A stretch of DNA of 64,000 nucleotides from Xanthostigma xanthostigma (GCA_963575645.1 OY754472.1:434001-498000); one strand, 5' to 3'; positions 22,451 through 35,272 are shown, counted from the first letter of the stretch. Notes: a model not told the origin generated them from the sequence alone. Numbers and translations: made by a program.

Positions 22451-23810
22451 TTGGTCCCGTGAATTTATCCAATCGTTTTTACATTATCTCTCGACATTAT
22501 TTGATGATGTAATAAATAATAATCAATAATGTTAGGTATTGAATATTATCATGCTTTCTAAATGCTTTTTTTTATAATTGTTTATGAGATACGCAGATAT
22601 ATGAACTTAAACGATTTTCTTATTGTTTTATTGCGTTCGTTTATTAAATTTTTACACGAGTTAATTTCAAATCGATTTCACACTTCGTTTGTTTTGTGTT
22701 CGAATTACATAACTTTAATTCGAAAATATAAATATATGAAAAATGCGACCATATGTGGTTATTATCGAAGGAAAGCGAAAATAAGTGATTTAAATATTTA
22801 TTATTTCTCTCGTAAGTCTATATTAAATTGTTTTTATAGTATGCTTTTGATAAGAGCGCAGATAAAATATCTAATCATATCTGGGTCAAAACGCTGCTCC
22901 CTGTTTGTAGTTGATTGAAAGAATGCAAGCAAAAGTTGTCGCTACACAAAAGAGGTTATTGGCGAACGTTATTATATGTTTTTTTTTAACGACTTCACGC
23001 TTAAATAAGTATTTAGCATCAAATTTTTACACACACTCTTTGTCTTTTTTATTCTCCGCCTTCTAATCTATTTTTTAAAAGATAATGTTATTGTTTGCTG
23101 TTAAAAACTTATAAACGATGCTTTCACTAATTTTGTCATAATATGAACAACAGATTAAATATAATTTATGAGTTTCAATTAAAATTTCTAATTTTATAGT
23201 CTTGTTTCGTATGAAAAATAACACTTTCATCAACTTTAAATGTTACTTTCTGTTTTTTTTATGTAATAAATAATATCATCGTTTACACTTTTTCGGTTAT
23301 CAAGACCTCGATACTACTACCACTATATATAAAAGATGGTCTTGTGATTTTTTTTTGTCTCACTTTAACAAAGTATTATTACGTAAATGTGTTATTGTTC
23401 AAATATTATTAGCACAATATAAATTAACGCCGTTAAGTCAATGCGAATTGGTCATTGTGTTGGGCCCCCGTCTGCTTGTTTAAATAAATTAGGTATGCCC
23501 ACATGTCATTCGTACGTCATAGCACAGCACCGTCTTTTGTTCTTCATTTTCTTTTAGCCGTCTTCATAGACAACACCTGAAAAATAGAAGCAAATATCTA
23601 TTAATCTGCAGTCGAGCTAATAAACACCACAAACAAAAGATTGTATATTCTTTTACAATACATATTGCGCAAACAGTTGAATTAACCCACGCGACATAGA
23701 TGTTGCTCACTTCAGACCACTCTCATTATTCTTTGTTTGATTTCGTCGATCAAATCACGAAGGATAGAGAGAAAGGAGACTAAACGCCATGCATTTGCAT
23801 AAAAAAATTG
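22451..23810. other. Upstream region of the four-pass protein gene
   Basis: A very AT-rich stretch. The short frame at 22562-22918 shows no domain. The 23440-23640 segment is less AT-rich and could hold a promoter or leader exon of the - strand gene, but no clear initiator or splice pair was identified. Confidence 0.3.
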
Positions 23811-24380
23811 GTTGTCTGTAAAGTCGGTTTACGGACGATAGTTTTACGTGATAACGTATTCCGTAATACGTAATTTATGTTCTATTTCTCCTATCTTCTA
23901 CATATAATAATTATAATAATTCGAATCTATGAAATTGCATCTTTCGCTTCAAATTTAGGTTAATTTTATTTATTAAAATTACTCACCACCTATAATAAAA
24001 ATTGTTTTTTTTTTTACTTTCTTTCTTTCGTATTTATTTTAAGTCTCTTTGGATTAACTGTCATAATATTTTGAAAACAATTGTTTCAATGTTTATATAA
24101 AATTCCAAAACCTACTTACAATATTTAAGTATTTTCATACGTCAAAAAATTGATTTTTATAATGATAAAATTTGTATGAAAACGATTTTTTCGAGAGATG
24201 AGACCTAGCTAAAACGTTTTTTTGCCCCCCAAAATCCCTTTTCAGTAAATTTCATCCAAATCGTTAGAGCCGTTTTCGAGAAAAGCACGCACAGGGTCAG
24301 GTGGAACGTTAGGAACGTTACACTTTTTCGTGCATGCAGCCGGTGATTCATCAATTTATAAGACGATATCACGTCAAAAA
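23811..24380 (-). mobile_element. TTGGTTGTCTG/CACGTCA MITE family, copy B (long form)
   Basis: About 570 bp from AAATTGGTTGTCTGTAAAG to GATATCACGTCAAAAA. It shares the internal segment with copies A and C in reverse orientation to A. Confidence 0.88.
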
Positions 24381-24734
24381 TCAGACGGTAGAGATGTAGA
24401 GTCTATAGAGCTGTTATAACGGGGCTTGCTTTTTTTTGCAAAATAGAAATAATCTCAATTGAAGTCCGTACGAAATTTTTTTAAAGAATTTAAAATTCAT
24501 TAGCCCATAAATAATATGTAAGTTACAATGTCACTGACAGTAGCTTCATTTTAAACAAAGCATAAGCAGTTAGCGATATAATCTACTTGTGAATATGCTA
24601 AACATAAAATATTATAAATAAGTATCCATAAGTATATTTTGTTCTACTTTACTAATCACTAAAGCAGAAACACCCAGCGACCTGCTTTTCATAAGTATCT
24701 CTACATATAAGTACTCATAAATGTTTTTATTCCA

Positions 24735-24960
24735 GCGGCCCAATCCGGCTTCGCCCGAATTTGTAGATTGCCACCGTCTTTTTGTCGACTTACGTTGCAA
24801 AATTGGTCTCCACGAAAAGCGCTTTTGTTTCAACGCGATAATATATAGGCCTATGTCCATCTTGAAGATCCACTCTAAATATTGGTGAAAACATTTTGAA
24901 ATCGGATGGGTAGTTTGGAAGATTACCTCCTACATCCAAACTTATAAACTTTAACTCTAG
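24735..24960 (-). mobile_element. Helitron-family fragment
   Basis: CAGCGGCCCAATCCGGCTTC, then AATTTGTAGATTGCCACC and TATTGGTGAAAACATTTTG, then AGATTACCTCCTACAT. This aligns with 49282-49466 and 57768-57940. The last ends in a Helitron-type TCTATACTAATAT terminus. Confidence 0.6.
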
Positions 24961-25016
24961 ATTAATGAGAAGGGTAATATAAAAAATAAATTGCACTGAC
25001 CTTCTAGTACAATTGG

Positions 25017-25461
25017 GCTTTTGAATGAAATTTTTTTTTGTCATAAATGGAAAGATCGTATATAAGTTTTATAACAAAACTATTTTTCTTTTTTTTATTT
25101 TCGTTATAATTCAAAAGTTATATCAAATTAAAAATAAATTTTTGTACCCAGTTCCGAGAACGCGCCGACATTTCCCGAACATAATGTGACGTCATAATGT
25201 TTTAGTCAACACACATGTAGAAGCCATTGATAGTATACTGCGTATATACATTTTACCATTATGACGTCACAACTGTCAAAAACAATTTTAGTGCGTTTGC
25301 AGTCACGTGATTCTTTTTAATATTTTATCAATTTTAAATTGCTTATAATTAATTTAAAAAAAGTTTTTTGAAAGTTTTTCGCATCGATTATCAATATTAT
25401 TTATAATAAAGTTTTAAAATACAATAAAAAAATCGATAATTATTTTTTTTTCAAAAGCCTA
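25017..25461 (+). mobile_element. GGCTTTTGAA-ended MITE, copy 1
   Basis: About 445 bp. Ends are GGGCTTTTGAATGAAATTT and TTTTTCAAAAGCC. The interior contains GAACGCGCCGACATTTCCCG and paired TGACGTCA sites (CRE-like). A close copy lies inverted at 36409-36849, where the ends extend to AATTGTGCTTTTGAA. Confidence 0.85.
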
Positions 25462-26259
25462 ATTGCATCGAATTTCGTTAATTAATTAACTATCATTTGT
25501 CAATTGTTCACAGACTAACAAATGGAAGACATATCAACTAAATCACTGGGGATCGTTTTCTAAGAAAATCACAGTTTTCGATATTTTAAATTACCATTAT
25601 TTGGGGGAGTAAGAAGAAAACAAAATACTAGATTCTGAACATTTATTATTCAATATTCACTCTATAGAAAACAGTTATATTATATGTGAGTCATTTATTT
25701 GATAGTGAATTTAATGATAAAATTTAGCATCTTCGCCAGCGGCTAATGATTTTGTAAGACTTACAACTCTATAAATAGAACCACGTTCACTTTTTTTCAA
25801 TGACCATCGTGTACCTATACAGCGTGATTTATAATTATTATTTATAATACATAAAATATAACAAATACAAGCAAATATTAACTCATAAACTATTAAAATA
25901 GGTCGTATTTGCGATCATTAACTAATTTAATTATAAAAATATTGCGTTTCAATGTCTTTTTCTTGACATTACGTCATAACTGTCGCTACGTGCTTCATTG
26001 CTATCTTAAATCACGTTTTCTTCCTGCTAGTTTCAAACTTTTTAACATACCTATAGCAAACTGCGAGTGAAAAAATTAGGGTTATGTACTCAGGTATGGA
26101 ATTAATGCTGGATTGCGGAACACAATGTCAGGTTTGCTTTGATAAAGACCTTAGATGTAAAATTTTGCTGTCATCCGATATTTGTATAATTATATTATTT
26201 TTTTGTATTTGACTTATTTTGCAACTGATTTGAAAACTGCAGTCGTGGAACGCTGAAAA
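25462..26259. other. AT-rich intergenic DNA
   Basis: No gene or bounded element was recognised. Confidence 0.35.
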
Positions 26260-26711
26260 CAGTGCTCGACCGACTTTCAGCGCGTACGTGGATCGGGCAT
26301 AGCTACATCCATGCAAGTGTATTAACGCGTTCAGTGCAGCGCTGACAATTCGCTACGCGCGTTTAGCTACGTCGCGCGCTGCCGGGTATCGTCGGTCGAG
26401 CTCGTCGGTTGAATTGCATTCAGTACGACGCTGAACGAGTACGCGCGTACGTACTTTTGTACAGTACGTAACAAAATATAACCAACAAATTATCCTCGTC
26501 TTCTCGCAATTTTGAAAACAGTTTACAGAATTCGCCGTTCTACAAGTATTGGGTGAACATGGTATCTTCTTCGTCTTTTCTTTTGTAATTGATTTCACTG
26601 AAAAAAGATTTGTTTCTGCTCACAACTGTACGGACTCATTTTTTACCATCAGTTGAGCACTAAACGCAGTTTGACAAACGACGATCAGCGCTGACCATCG
26701 GCCGAGCACTG
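26260..26711. mobile_element. GC-rich MITE with CAGTGCTCGRCCGA ends (hAT-like)
   Basis: The left end CAGTGCTCGACCGA and the right end TCGGCCGAGCACTG are inverted. CAGCGCTGA-type motifs lie inside both ends. It is an island of GC- and CpG-rich sequence (GCGCGCTGCCGG, TACGCGCGTACG) in AT-rich DNA. The CAG start suggests hAT, but an 8-bp target duplication was not found. Confidence 0.6.
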
Positions 26712-27064
26712 TTTCCTGCCTAAATATAACTGCGCGTATATAAACGGGACTTTTTAGGTCCACCCTGTATATCATATTAAACTTTATCAGTTTATTGAAC
26801 GTAAAAGAACTTTTAAACTAAAAAAAAAATGCATAATCATAATATGTGAATGTTAAGGTGACAATTACTTTTAAAATCATGTTTTTCCGCAATAAAAAAT
26901 AAATTAACTTTTTTCAACTTTCTGACATTTCATTTACGATAGCAATCTGAATAATATTATAATTTTATTAAAATGCAATTACATTTTTTTGAAGCATTTT
27001 GAATCCATCTTGAAACGTTTTTGACGTTTATATGCGATGAAGAATGAGATCCATACTTTTATAA

Positions 27065-27920
27065 CTAGCCGTTACCTGCGGCTGCACACACGATTGAGAT
27101 TGAGACAATGTTTTATACAACAGCAGCGGGACCTTCGGCTCCACCGTATTACACTTTTATTTGTTGACTATTTATTCGAAAGTTTTTAGCATCATCTACG
27201 TTACCTATCTTTATATATAAAAATTACGTGTCACATGTTTGTCCGCGATGAACTCCTAAACTACTGAACCGATTTTAAATTTGATTTGCACACCGTGTGC
27301 AATTCGACCCAACTTGAAAGATAGGATAGCTTACATTTTAATTTATAGTCGCAATATTATTTTATTGCAAATTATTTGTCTATTCCTTGACAGTCATAAT
27401 TATCTGTTGACTGGATTGAGTGAATATTCAATAGATGGCGCAACGTTTCATATAAGCTACAATTCAATAGCATAACCACCACGTGTTGCTGAAGTTAAGG
27501 TATCGAGCACGACGGCGCAGCCGGAGTGCTCAGCTCCAAAGGATTCTAACAGATGGCGATACATGTTGACTGGATTGAGTGAATATTCAATAGATGGCGC
27601 AACATTTCATATAAGCTACAATTCAATAGCATAACCACCACGTGTTGCTGAGGTTAAGGTATCGAGCACGACGGCGCAGCCCTAGTGCTCGAAATAGAGC
27701 AAGTGTTTTAAAGACCAGTTATCCACGAATACTTTACGCTATTTTTTTTCGAGCACGACGGCGCAGCCGGAGTGCTCGACATACACACATATACGCCCAT
27801 GTATATTTTAAAACAGCTAGCAATTAATAAAATAGATAGATAGATAGATAGATAGATGTTCCAATTAAATTGTTTTATTATTTCACTTTATACGTAGCGA
27901 AGCACGTACAGGGCCGCTAG
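27065..27920. mobile_element. Helitron-derived region bounded by two CTAG ends, with internal 160-bp duplication
   Basis: CTAGCCGTTACCTGCGGC at 27065 reads as a - strand Helitron 3' end, and CAGGGCCGCTAG at 27909-27920 as a + strand one. Between them lie a TATATATAAAAATTACGTGTC-type start (about 27211), a 160-bp tandem duplication (27404 and 27564) and a (GATA)n run at 27831-27856. Several nested elements are likely. Confidence 0.55.
27404..27723 (+). repeat. 160-bp tandem duplication
   Basis: TGTTGACTGGATTGAGTG starts at 27404 and again at 27564, with near-identical sequence to the GCACGACGGCGCAGCC segment. A third hairpin-like TCGAGCACGACGGCGCAGCC occurs near 27749. Confidence 0.85.
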
Positions 27921-28540
27921 TATTATATAAGGACTCCTGTGCAAAACTTCATGTTTCTAGACACACCGGTTTAGGCTGTGCGTTGCATGGTTCAAGATAA
28001 TGATGTCGTAACTATTAACCTTTTATTAAAATAACTTTTATAAAGGAAGTGATAGACTGATAGAGAATGAATATTAATTATCTAAAATAATATTCTTGTT
28101 TATTATGCACGCTGAACAATAGCAGGGCGGTGTCCTCATTATTATTACGTGCACAATTACAATTGGCTGTACCCATCGTTGTCATAAAACTATAATATAC
28201 AGTTATATTGTACAGGATATAAACGAAAGTTATGCGTAGAGTTCAAGGATTAAAAAATAACGACCACAAGGCCAAATTTTATTCACGAAACATAGCATCA
28301 ATCAATAAATCCAATCGAGCTAAAAGAGCACAACGTTTATAAGTCAAATTAGCAGCCCTAAAGACCAACAAACATTCATACTATCACAAATTACAACGCT
28401 TATTGCGTACAGTCTGTTATCTTTGTCTGATCAACAAATTTCAACAATCAATAGAACGAATTTCTTAGAATCTTCGATACGCATGTTGCCGACAACAAAG
28501 CAACAAAATAACAAACATGTGCCGTTCGTTTGCTTAATGA
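27921..28540. other. Intergenic DNA, partly repeat-like
   Basis: The 28458-28515 stretch (AATTTCTTAGAATCTTCG, then GACAACAAAGCAACAAAATA) recurs near 42570 and inverted near 46500. The rest is unassigned. Confidence 0.4.
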
Positions 28541-28544
28541 TGAC

Positions 28545-28693
28545 GTACTGTTGTCGTTATTTAGAGTGGGTGTGTCGTTATTTAGAGTGTATCATTGTAT
28601 GAGCAACAAGATAAACCAACTAGAGCTATAAGTGATTTCGACGTTTTAAGGAGTTTGTCGTTATATCGAGTGACGTTAAATGGAGTTTACACT
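28545..28693. mobile_element. Tc1/pogo-type MITE end
   Basis: GTCGTTATTTAGAGTG repeats and the right end GGAGTTTACACTG is followed by TA. The left end is unclear. Confidence 0.35.
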
Positions 28694-29059
28694 GTATTTT
28701 GACCGATATTTCGATAGACTTAAATTAATATTAATGTCGACAGATTACGAATATATATCTATATAGAATATTAAAACCTATTTACCGATGGAATTACTTA
28801 TACTGTATCTCACTTCCTCTAAAGAGCCACTTCCTGTAAATTAACCGACTGACTTAACTGCAACTGTTTAGTTTAATAATTTCAGTTGAATACAGTCTTT
28901 CAACTCTATCTGTCAATTTATGTACATCCGTGTTATCGCAGCTTAGGGCTGGGAATATTTCTCTGATCATAACGAGCGTCATTTAATCTAGCACAAGCCT
29001 TTTGCCTTAGTACCCACAAACTAAAAGCAGCTGTTTACAATTTTCTAATTTCATACCTT

Positions 29060-29641
29060 AAAAAATTGGTTGTCTGTAAAGTCGGTTTACGGACGATAGT
29101 TTTACGTGATAACGTATTCCGTAATACATAACCTAAATTTATATAATAATTATAATAATTCGAATCTATGATATTGCATCTTTCGCTTCAAATTTAGGTT
29201 AATTTTATTTATTAAAATTACTCAGCACCTATAATATAATTGTTTTTTTTAACTTTCTTTCTTTCGTATTTATTTTAAATCTCAAAGATTAGCTGTCATA
29301 ATATTTTGAAAACAATTGTTTCACTGTTTATATAAAATTCCAAAATCTACTTACAATATTTAAGTGTTTTCATACGTCAAAAAATTGATTTTTATAATGA
29401 TAAAATTTGTATGAAAACGATTTTTTCGAGAGATGAGACCTAGCTAAAACGATTTTTTGCCCCCCAAAATCCCTTTTCAGTAAATTTCATCCAAATCGTT
29501 AGGGCCGTTTTCGAGAAAAGCACGCACAGGGTCAGGCGGAACGTTAGGAACGTTACACTTTTTCGTGCATGCAGCCGGTGTTTTATCAATTTATAAGATT
29601 GGTGATTCATCAATTTATAAGACGTTATCACGTCAAAAAAA
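29060..29641 (-). mobile_element. TTGGTTGTCTG/CACGTCA MITE family, copy C (long form)
   Basis: About 580 bp, nearly identical in layout to copies A and B, including the GCTTTTCTCGAAAACGGCC-type segment (reverse here) and the doubled TTATAAGATTGGTGATTCA phrase shared with A and D. Confidence 0.9.
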
Positions 29642-31320
29642 ATTCAATTAACTATAGCTGCAGTTTTACAACTGTATTTATTTTTCTGTGCATCTTATAG
29701 GAAAAATTTTGATCAATTTGCGCACAAAATTTGCTCATTTTTTCATGCAGGATCTGAATTTGAAATAAATATGATCTGCTATAAAAAGTTTTAAAAACGC
29801 CTTCAAATTAAAAAAAATATTTATTCAGTACTCTTTCCCCATCGAAATTACAAAACTTTTATACGAAATATTTTTTCGAGATATTCTTGATGGAATTAAT
29901 TGAACCAATATAGACGCTGATGAACTCAGCTATTTAGCGTCTATAATCTACAATCTCTCTCTTAAATGAACCTGTAGAGAGTTGGAATATTTATACAACG
30001 ACACAAAACATATTTTCACAGATCTTAAATCGAGCACAGTCTTGGATTAGAGTTAAAAAACGTATTGTTTTGAACGACATAATATGTTTCCTGGAAAGAT
30101 AAAATAAAATAGTTGGCAAGTCGCAACATCCGCTAACAATAAACAGCATCATCAAGTGTTAACAAAGCTATTTCGATTGTCGACAATATATTTTTAAAGT
30201 TCCATTAATTTAGATTATATAAATTTGTATAATTTATGTATTGTATATGTATGACAGATGCAATTATTGACGTGATTTAAAGAAACTAATTTAATTACGG
30301 AGAAACACTATTTGTAACGCCTCAATTATCATCATATGCCACTCGTATATCAATATTTCACATAATTATCAGCTAATCAGCTGTCATGAAGTATTTTAGT
30401 TTCACTCTCGCGGGTACTTTCGCTTTAAAACTGAATTTTAATATGTAATAATTTATAATATTTTACATTTATAATGTATAGTCAAAATGCATATAGTTAC
30501 TGACACAAATAATTCAAGTTGGCAATTAGATTTTAACAAGAAACCATAGTCTAAGAACGTGAACTTGTCTTGTTTTAACGAACTATTTGCATAGGGAAAT
30601 ATTGAAATACTAGCCATTAACCGCGGTTTTGCATGTGTTCCCATTTATGTTACTCCTTTCTCGACGTATAGAACGGATTTTATGAAAATCCCATCCAACT
30701 ATCATACATACTCTCTCTCTCTCTTTATCTTCCTCTTTGCCTCTCTTTCTCTGGAAATATTTTGATCTTCCCTTTTACACAACCAATCAAACCCACCCAC
30801 CTAACAACTCAGACCCATAGTAAATGTGATGGTAGGTGAACAATCCGTTTTGGATAGGATTTGCAGAAAATCCGTTCTACGTCGAGAAAGGCATCTATGC
30901 CAAATTTCAAGACAATAGGGCGCATAGTTTTGAAGATCTCGTGATCACTCAGTCAGTGAATGGTATTATAAATATTTAGATCATAAGTCGTAATATACAT
31001 AACCTTAAAGAAAACAAAACCCTGGGCTTTTTGTTGCTCTTTTTTTTCAAAGTAACCAACCGATCGCTTTTTATTCTCAATCATTACATTTCGATTGTCA
31101 CACTAGTTTTTTGAAATAACTGAACTGCGAAACATCTTTTTTTTTTGTAGCCAGCAGTTGGCACGAAAATATTTTCCGCTTCACTGAGAGAGAATTCTTT
31201 AATGAAGATGTTTTTTCTTTACAAAATCGTTGTCATAAAAGATGCAAATTAGTTACGGAGCTGAATCGCAGTTTTAACGGTACTTAGAAGAAGATGACGG
31301 ACATTTCCGAATTTGTTTCA
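29642..31320. other. Intergenic DNA with one short inverted repeat
   Basis: TTTCTCGACGTATAGAACGG (about 30657) and CCGTTCTACGTCGAGAAAGG (about 30871) form an inverted pair about 200 bp apart with a (CT)n tract between them. No gene. Confidence 0.4.
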
Positions 31321-33311
31321 ATACCTACTAGCCGTAGCCCGCAGTAATGCACGTCATTTTTTACAGTTTGTCAACGCGAGCGAGTGGCCCTTATCCTTTG
31401 GGTTCAGAAACCGTATCATAAGTTACGTCTTATTAAATTGTATGGCAACCAAATCAATTTTTCTTTATTAATACATTATATTATCAAATTTTGTTAGAAA
31501 ATTCGATGATTAAGCCAAATCGGGATCGCAGTTTTAGATGAAACTACAGGTAGAAATGCCAATCGATCACGACCTACAAGCCCGGAAGCCAAGAAGATTT
31601 GGAACATCGGCCGTGAAAGCCTATACACACTTGTACGATTTTGTTCTTTTAAAAAATCCATTTATGATACCAACAACTACTTCGAATTTTTGTTGATTAT
31701 AGGCGCTCAACAACTAAGTCCTGATGATAGTAGCATCTAATAGAAGTATAACAGGATTACCAACACTTTTTCGTTGTGAAAATGAAGTTCCTACTACAAG
31801 TATATACAGTCTCTTGCGGCTGAATGAAATAACGCACCCACGAAAATGGTTCAATATACACAAAAATGTAGATTGTTTATATTGGCACTCTTCCACAATA
31901 TTTGAACTGAAATATTGAACAGATGATCCAAAGTTATTACAGCGCGGATTATTGTCGGTTATAAAACTAACAGTAATCTCCTTTTAACTGCCGTGGAATT
32001 CAAATAACGTGTACGTTTTCAAGGCAAAAACTTTTTTGAATGTGATTTTTTGTGCTTACACAATTTACGAAAATTCTTTATTTCTTTATTTTTTATACGC
32101 ATCATCCTAGTCGCACTGAAATGTTTCAGTTTCAATAACCACAACTGTTTGCGTTTTTCAGGAATATGTGTTTAGCAAGGACTATTTATAAAAATAAGAT
32201 ATACTTCGTAAATGAAACATAAATATATTATAGCTATTTATCTCCCACTAAGCTGAACAACTCTGAGATATTTAATTAGATATACTCTGTACATGGAAAG
32301 TTCTGGATTTTGTTGTTATTCCGAACGAAATAAAAATGTCGCTAATATTGTCAACAGGAAACCCTTGAGGCTTTTCTTGTTGATAAATATTATGTACATG
32401 CAAATCTGATCTAAATCGGTTCAGTAGTTCATGAGTTAACACGAAACATAGATTATGCAGACAAAAATCATGAAAATGACGAAATCGGTCTAGGCAACCT
32501 ATAATCTGGACCTTTACACCGAAATCCAATTAAAAACTAAAAATTTTTATTATTTTCTATTGTTACGCGAGGGAAAAAATATCGTTCAATTTGAAAAGCG
32601 ACATCTCTTCCAGAAAATAAAAATGAATGACTGAAATTTCACAGTTAGATAAAATAAATATAACAAAAAGATATACATTACCATTGAAAGGCGGGACCAT
32701 CAATGACAATGGTGTTGATCTATAGATCAACACTTCTCACGGCATAAATGTCATAACAATTTTCTCTGGAAATAACTGTTGTCTGCTAATATTGCACAAA
32801 CTGTGCCTGAACAATGATTCTATATTGTATTATTCAATAGGCACTTTATTTTAATTTCACTTTTCTGTTATAATATGTTGCGTTTTGTTGTCTTAACTTA
32901 ATCCTGCGTACTATTTCACGCCTCCACTAAAAATTTCACTTATAAACACGAACCAGAAATTCTTTTTAATAGCGTTTTTTTCGAATTTGATAAAACTGTT
33001 CGTAGTTTTTGGGTTGTTATATGCACTTTTGTTATAATAATATTATTATGGAGACAGCAGTTGATGTCGCTCAACAATACGCCCAGTTGCACCAACGACC
33101 AACAACATCCATGTGCTCTTTGTGTAACGTAAACCGTTGTCAGAACGAGTACGGAGTGAAATTTATTATTCAAGTTTTTAATTAGCAGTGGGGGATTAAA
33201 CAGGTCCGGTTTCAGTTCAACAGTAGCTAAAACGAACCTTCTTGTATCGGTTTTCGAGCTACTGCGCATGACTGAGACGGCTCTATGTCCGTTCTTTCAC
33301 AATTCAATTTA
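31321..33311. other. Intergenic DNA with Helitron- and RTE-like scraps
   Basis: CTACTAGCCGTAGCCCGCAG at 31322 looks like a Helitron 3' end in reverse. About 32390-32460 has ATCGGTTCAGTAGTTCATGA, a phrase typical of insect repeat tails. Two overlapping 60-64-aa frames on opposite strands at 31714-31918 show no domain. Confidence 0.35.
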
Positions 33312-34072
33312 AGGCCGTTGCACTCAAGACTGGATTTGCCGCCAGATTTGACTACCAGTTTTCCAGCGCTGGTTTTCTTGATTGCTTTTATGTGCTCGCT
33401 TCACACGAGACGTCTTTGCAAGCTAGTTTTGTGAATATATCTGGAGCGCGCGCAGTGACAGTTCAAATCAGCGTTGCCAGACGTCCCGATTTTTAAATCA
33501 AAATTAAATGTCCCGCGCGGGACAGGCTCAGTCCCGCTTTTCGGGGATAACTTTAAAAGAAGTTAAATCTTCACAGAAATATCATGAATAAGTAATTCTT
33601 ATAAATAATTATTCTCTTATTGTAAGTTGCAATTTGTAACACTCACTCCACAGACTATTGTTTGAAACGCCATATTTTTCTAATATATAAAACTTTTTTG
33701 ATTTTGATTTGTTTTTTTTTTTTTTTTATTCTGAAGACGAATAAGACTCAACTATTTAACGATAGAGTAAATCTGATTTATAATATAATATTTTTATTAA
33801 AATACATTTTCTATGGCTATTTTTGCTATCTATTGTCACGTAAACGTAATTTTAATTCAAATAAAAATAGGTATTTAAGAACTTCTGCAGATTATATACG
33901 TTTTTTTACTACGTCCCGCTTTCGACGAAAGAATCCCGCTGTTTTCACTCAAAGAGTTCCAAAATCCCGACTTGGCAAAAAAAAAACTGGCAACGCTGGT
34001 TCAAATATAAACACCGTGCAAATCGTGTCTGTTGTCTGACTCAGCAGAATGACACCATGTTGTTTATGTCTG
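33312..34072 (-). mobile_element. AAGGCCGCTGCACACGAGG-type MITE, copy 2, split by a hAT MITE
   Basis: The left part 33312-33468 (AAGGCCGTTGCACTCAAG ... GACAGTTCAAAT) and the right part from 33999 (GTTCAAATATAAACACCG ... GCAGAATGACACCATG) join into sequence matching 52890-53080. The interruption is the 530-bp hAT MITE at 33469-33998. Confidence 0.8.
33469..33998 (+). mobile_element. hAT MITE (CAGCGTTGCCAG ends), copy 1
   Basis: 530 bp. The perfect 12-bp inverted termini are CAGCGTTGCCAG and CTGGCAACGCTG, and the perfect 8-bp target duplication is GTTCAAAT (33461-33468 and 33999-34006), which is diagnostic of hAT. CCCGCGCGGGAC is an internal palindrome. The contained frame is not a transposase. 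Confidence 0.97.
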
Positions 34073-34241
34073 TCTGTCTGCTTATTCCGGCTAATCTCCA
34101 AAATGACTGGACCGATTTTGACGTGACTTTCACTTGTATAGATAGCTGATATTATGAGGAGTAACTAAAAAAATATTCCCGTGACGGACGAACTATTTGT
34201 ATATTGTAAGGAAGCCCGACTCGCACTTGGCCGGTTTTTAA
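34050..34241 (+). mobile_element. AGGGTTCCGTACC-family repeat, 3' fragment
   Basis: Contains TCTGTCTGTCTGCTTATTCC and ends CCCGACTCGCACTTGGCCGG plus T tract, the characteristic right end of the family. Confidence 0.65.
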
Positions 34242-34570
34242 TATTTGTAAACTAAACACCGGCTCTGGTTGTTCGTTGCATTTGTTTTTACTCAGCTGCT
34301 TCATTCGGCTGTTTCCGTCGCACGAATTATTGTCTTAACAGTTGCGAACTAGTCGTTATGCTTGCATTTTACTGACAGGAATAAATTTAAATAAGTTTTA
34401 AATAATCGCTAATCTTTTAAAAAAGTTAATAGATACCTAGTACCTACTAACTTTCTATATATGTAAATCCATATTGTCCCTAAACTTACCATTATATCAC
34501 GAATTTGGTTAAATTAACTAGCCGTACTTATCCGACATGGTTCGTTCTTTTATTGCTCAACCCCCTGTAA

Positions 34571-34890
34571 TCTATACTAATAATCTATAAAGCTGAAGAG
34601 TTTGTTTGTTTGGTTGAACGCTCTAATCTCAGGAACTACTGGTTCGAATTAAAAAAAAAAATTTTTGTTGGATAGCCCATTTATCGAGGAAGAGTATAAG
34701 CTTTATATAATATCACGCTACGACCAATAGGGGCGGAGCATCAATGAAAAATGTAACTCAAAATTTGTCCGTCCGACAAAAACTTTTGAACGGTAACTCC
34801 GATCATCATGAAATTTGGACACAACATTCATCTCAGTAAGCTAAGAAGAATGTGCGAATCCTACACAAAAATTATTGTTGAATTTTTTAT
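34571..34890 (+). mobile_element. Helitron 5' part (TCTATACTAAT...)
   Basis: TCTATACTAATAATCTATAA, then GCTGAAGAGTTTGTTTGTTT, CAGGAACTACTGGTTCGAAT, and ACGACCAATAGGGGCGGAGC, then CCGATCATCATGAAATTTGG. It is the same family as 60433, 60719 and 62140. The 3' end is not identified. Confidence 0.75.
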
Positions 34891-35272
34891 TTCTACACAA
34901 AATTTTGATTATGATACACAAAAGTGAACCATTTTGTCTGTATCTTTTTTATTTATCGAATGTTAAATCTGATAGATTTATAAATGTGGACTTCTCTGTA
35001 AGAGCGATTTCTTACGAAGAGTAAGAAAGAATGACTTCGGTTCCATACTGTCATTCTTAGAAATAATCTGCAATAAATTAAAATTCTAGGAACACAACGC
35101 ATGTGTGTGGACTGGTTTTCGTGATAGATGAGGCTTGAATTCGCGTGCGCTGTGATTCAATTGTTTTTCGTGAGATTCTAAGAATGTTGTCATCGCTGAA
35201 ATACTAAACGTATCTCGTTAACCCTTTAGAGTAGTCGAACATCCGCTCGACTATTTTCCGCTGTCAAATAGA
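34891..35272. other. Intergenic DNA without recognised gene
   Basis: No supported feature. Confidence 0.3.

Noticed and set aside
22562-22918. 118-codon + strand frame upstream of the membrane-protein gene
   Set aside because: It has Ile/Tyr/Asn/Lys-rich AT-driven composition with no domain and no splice support.
31714-31918. Mutually antisense 60- and 64-codon frames
   Set aside because: No family features, and opposite-strand frames of similar length are expected by chance here.
33662-34039. 125-codon + strand frame
   Set aside because: It starts within the hAT MITE and runs out through its right end into the older repeat. The second hAT copy does not preserve it.
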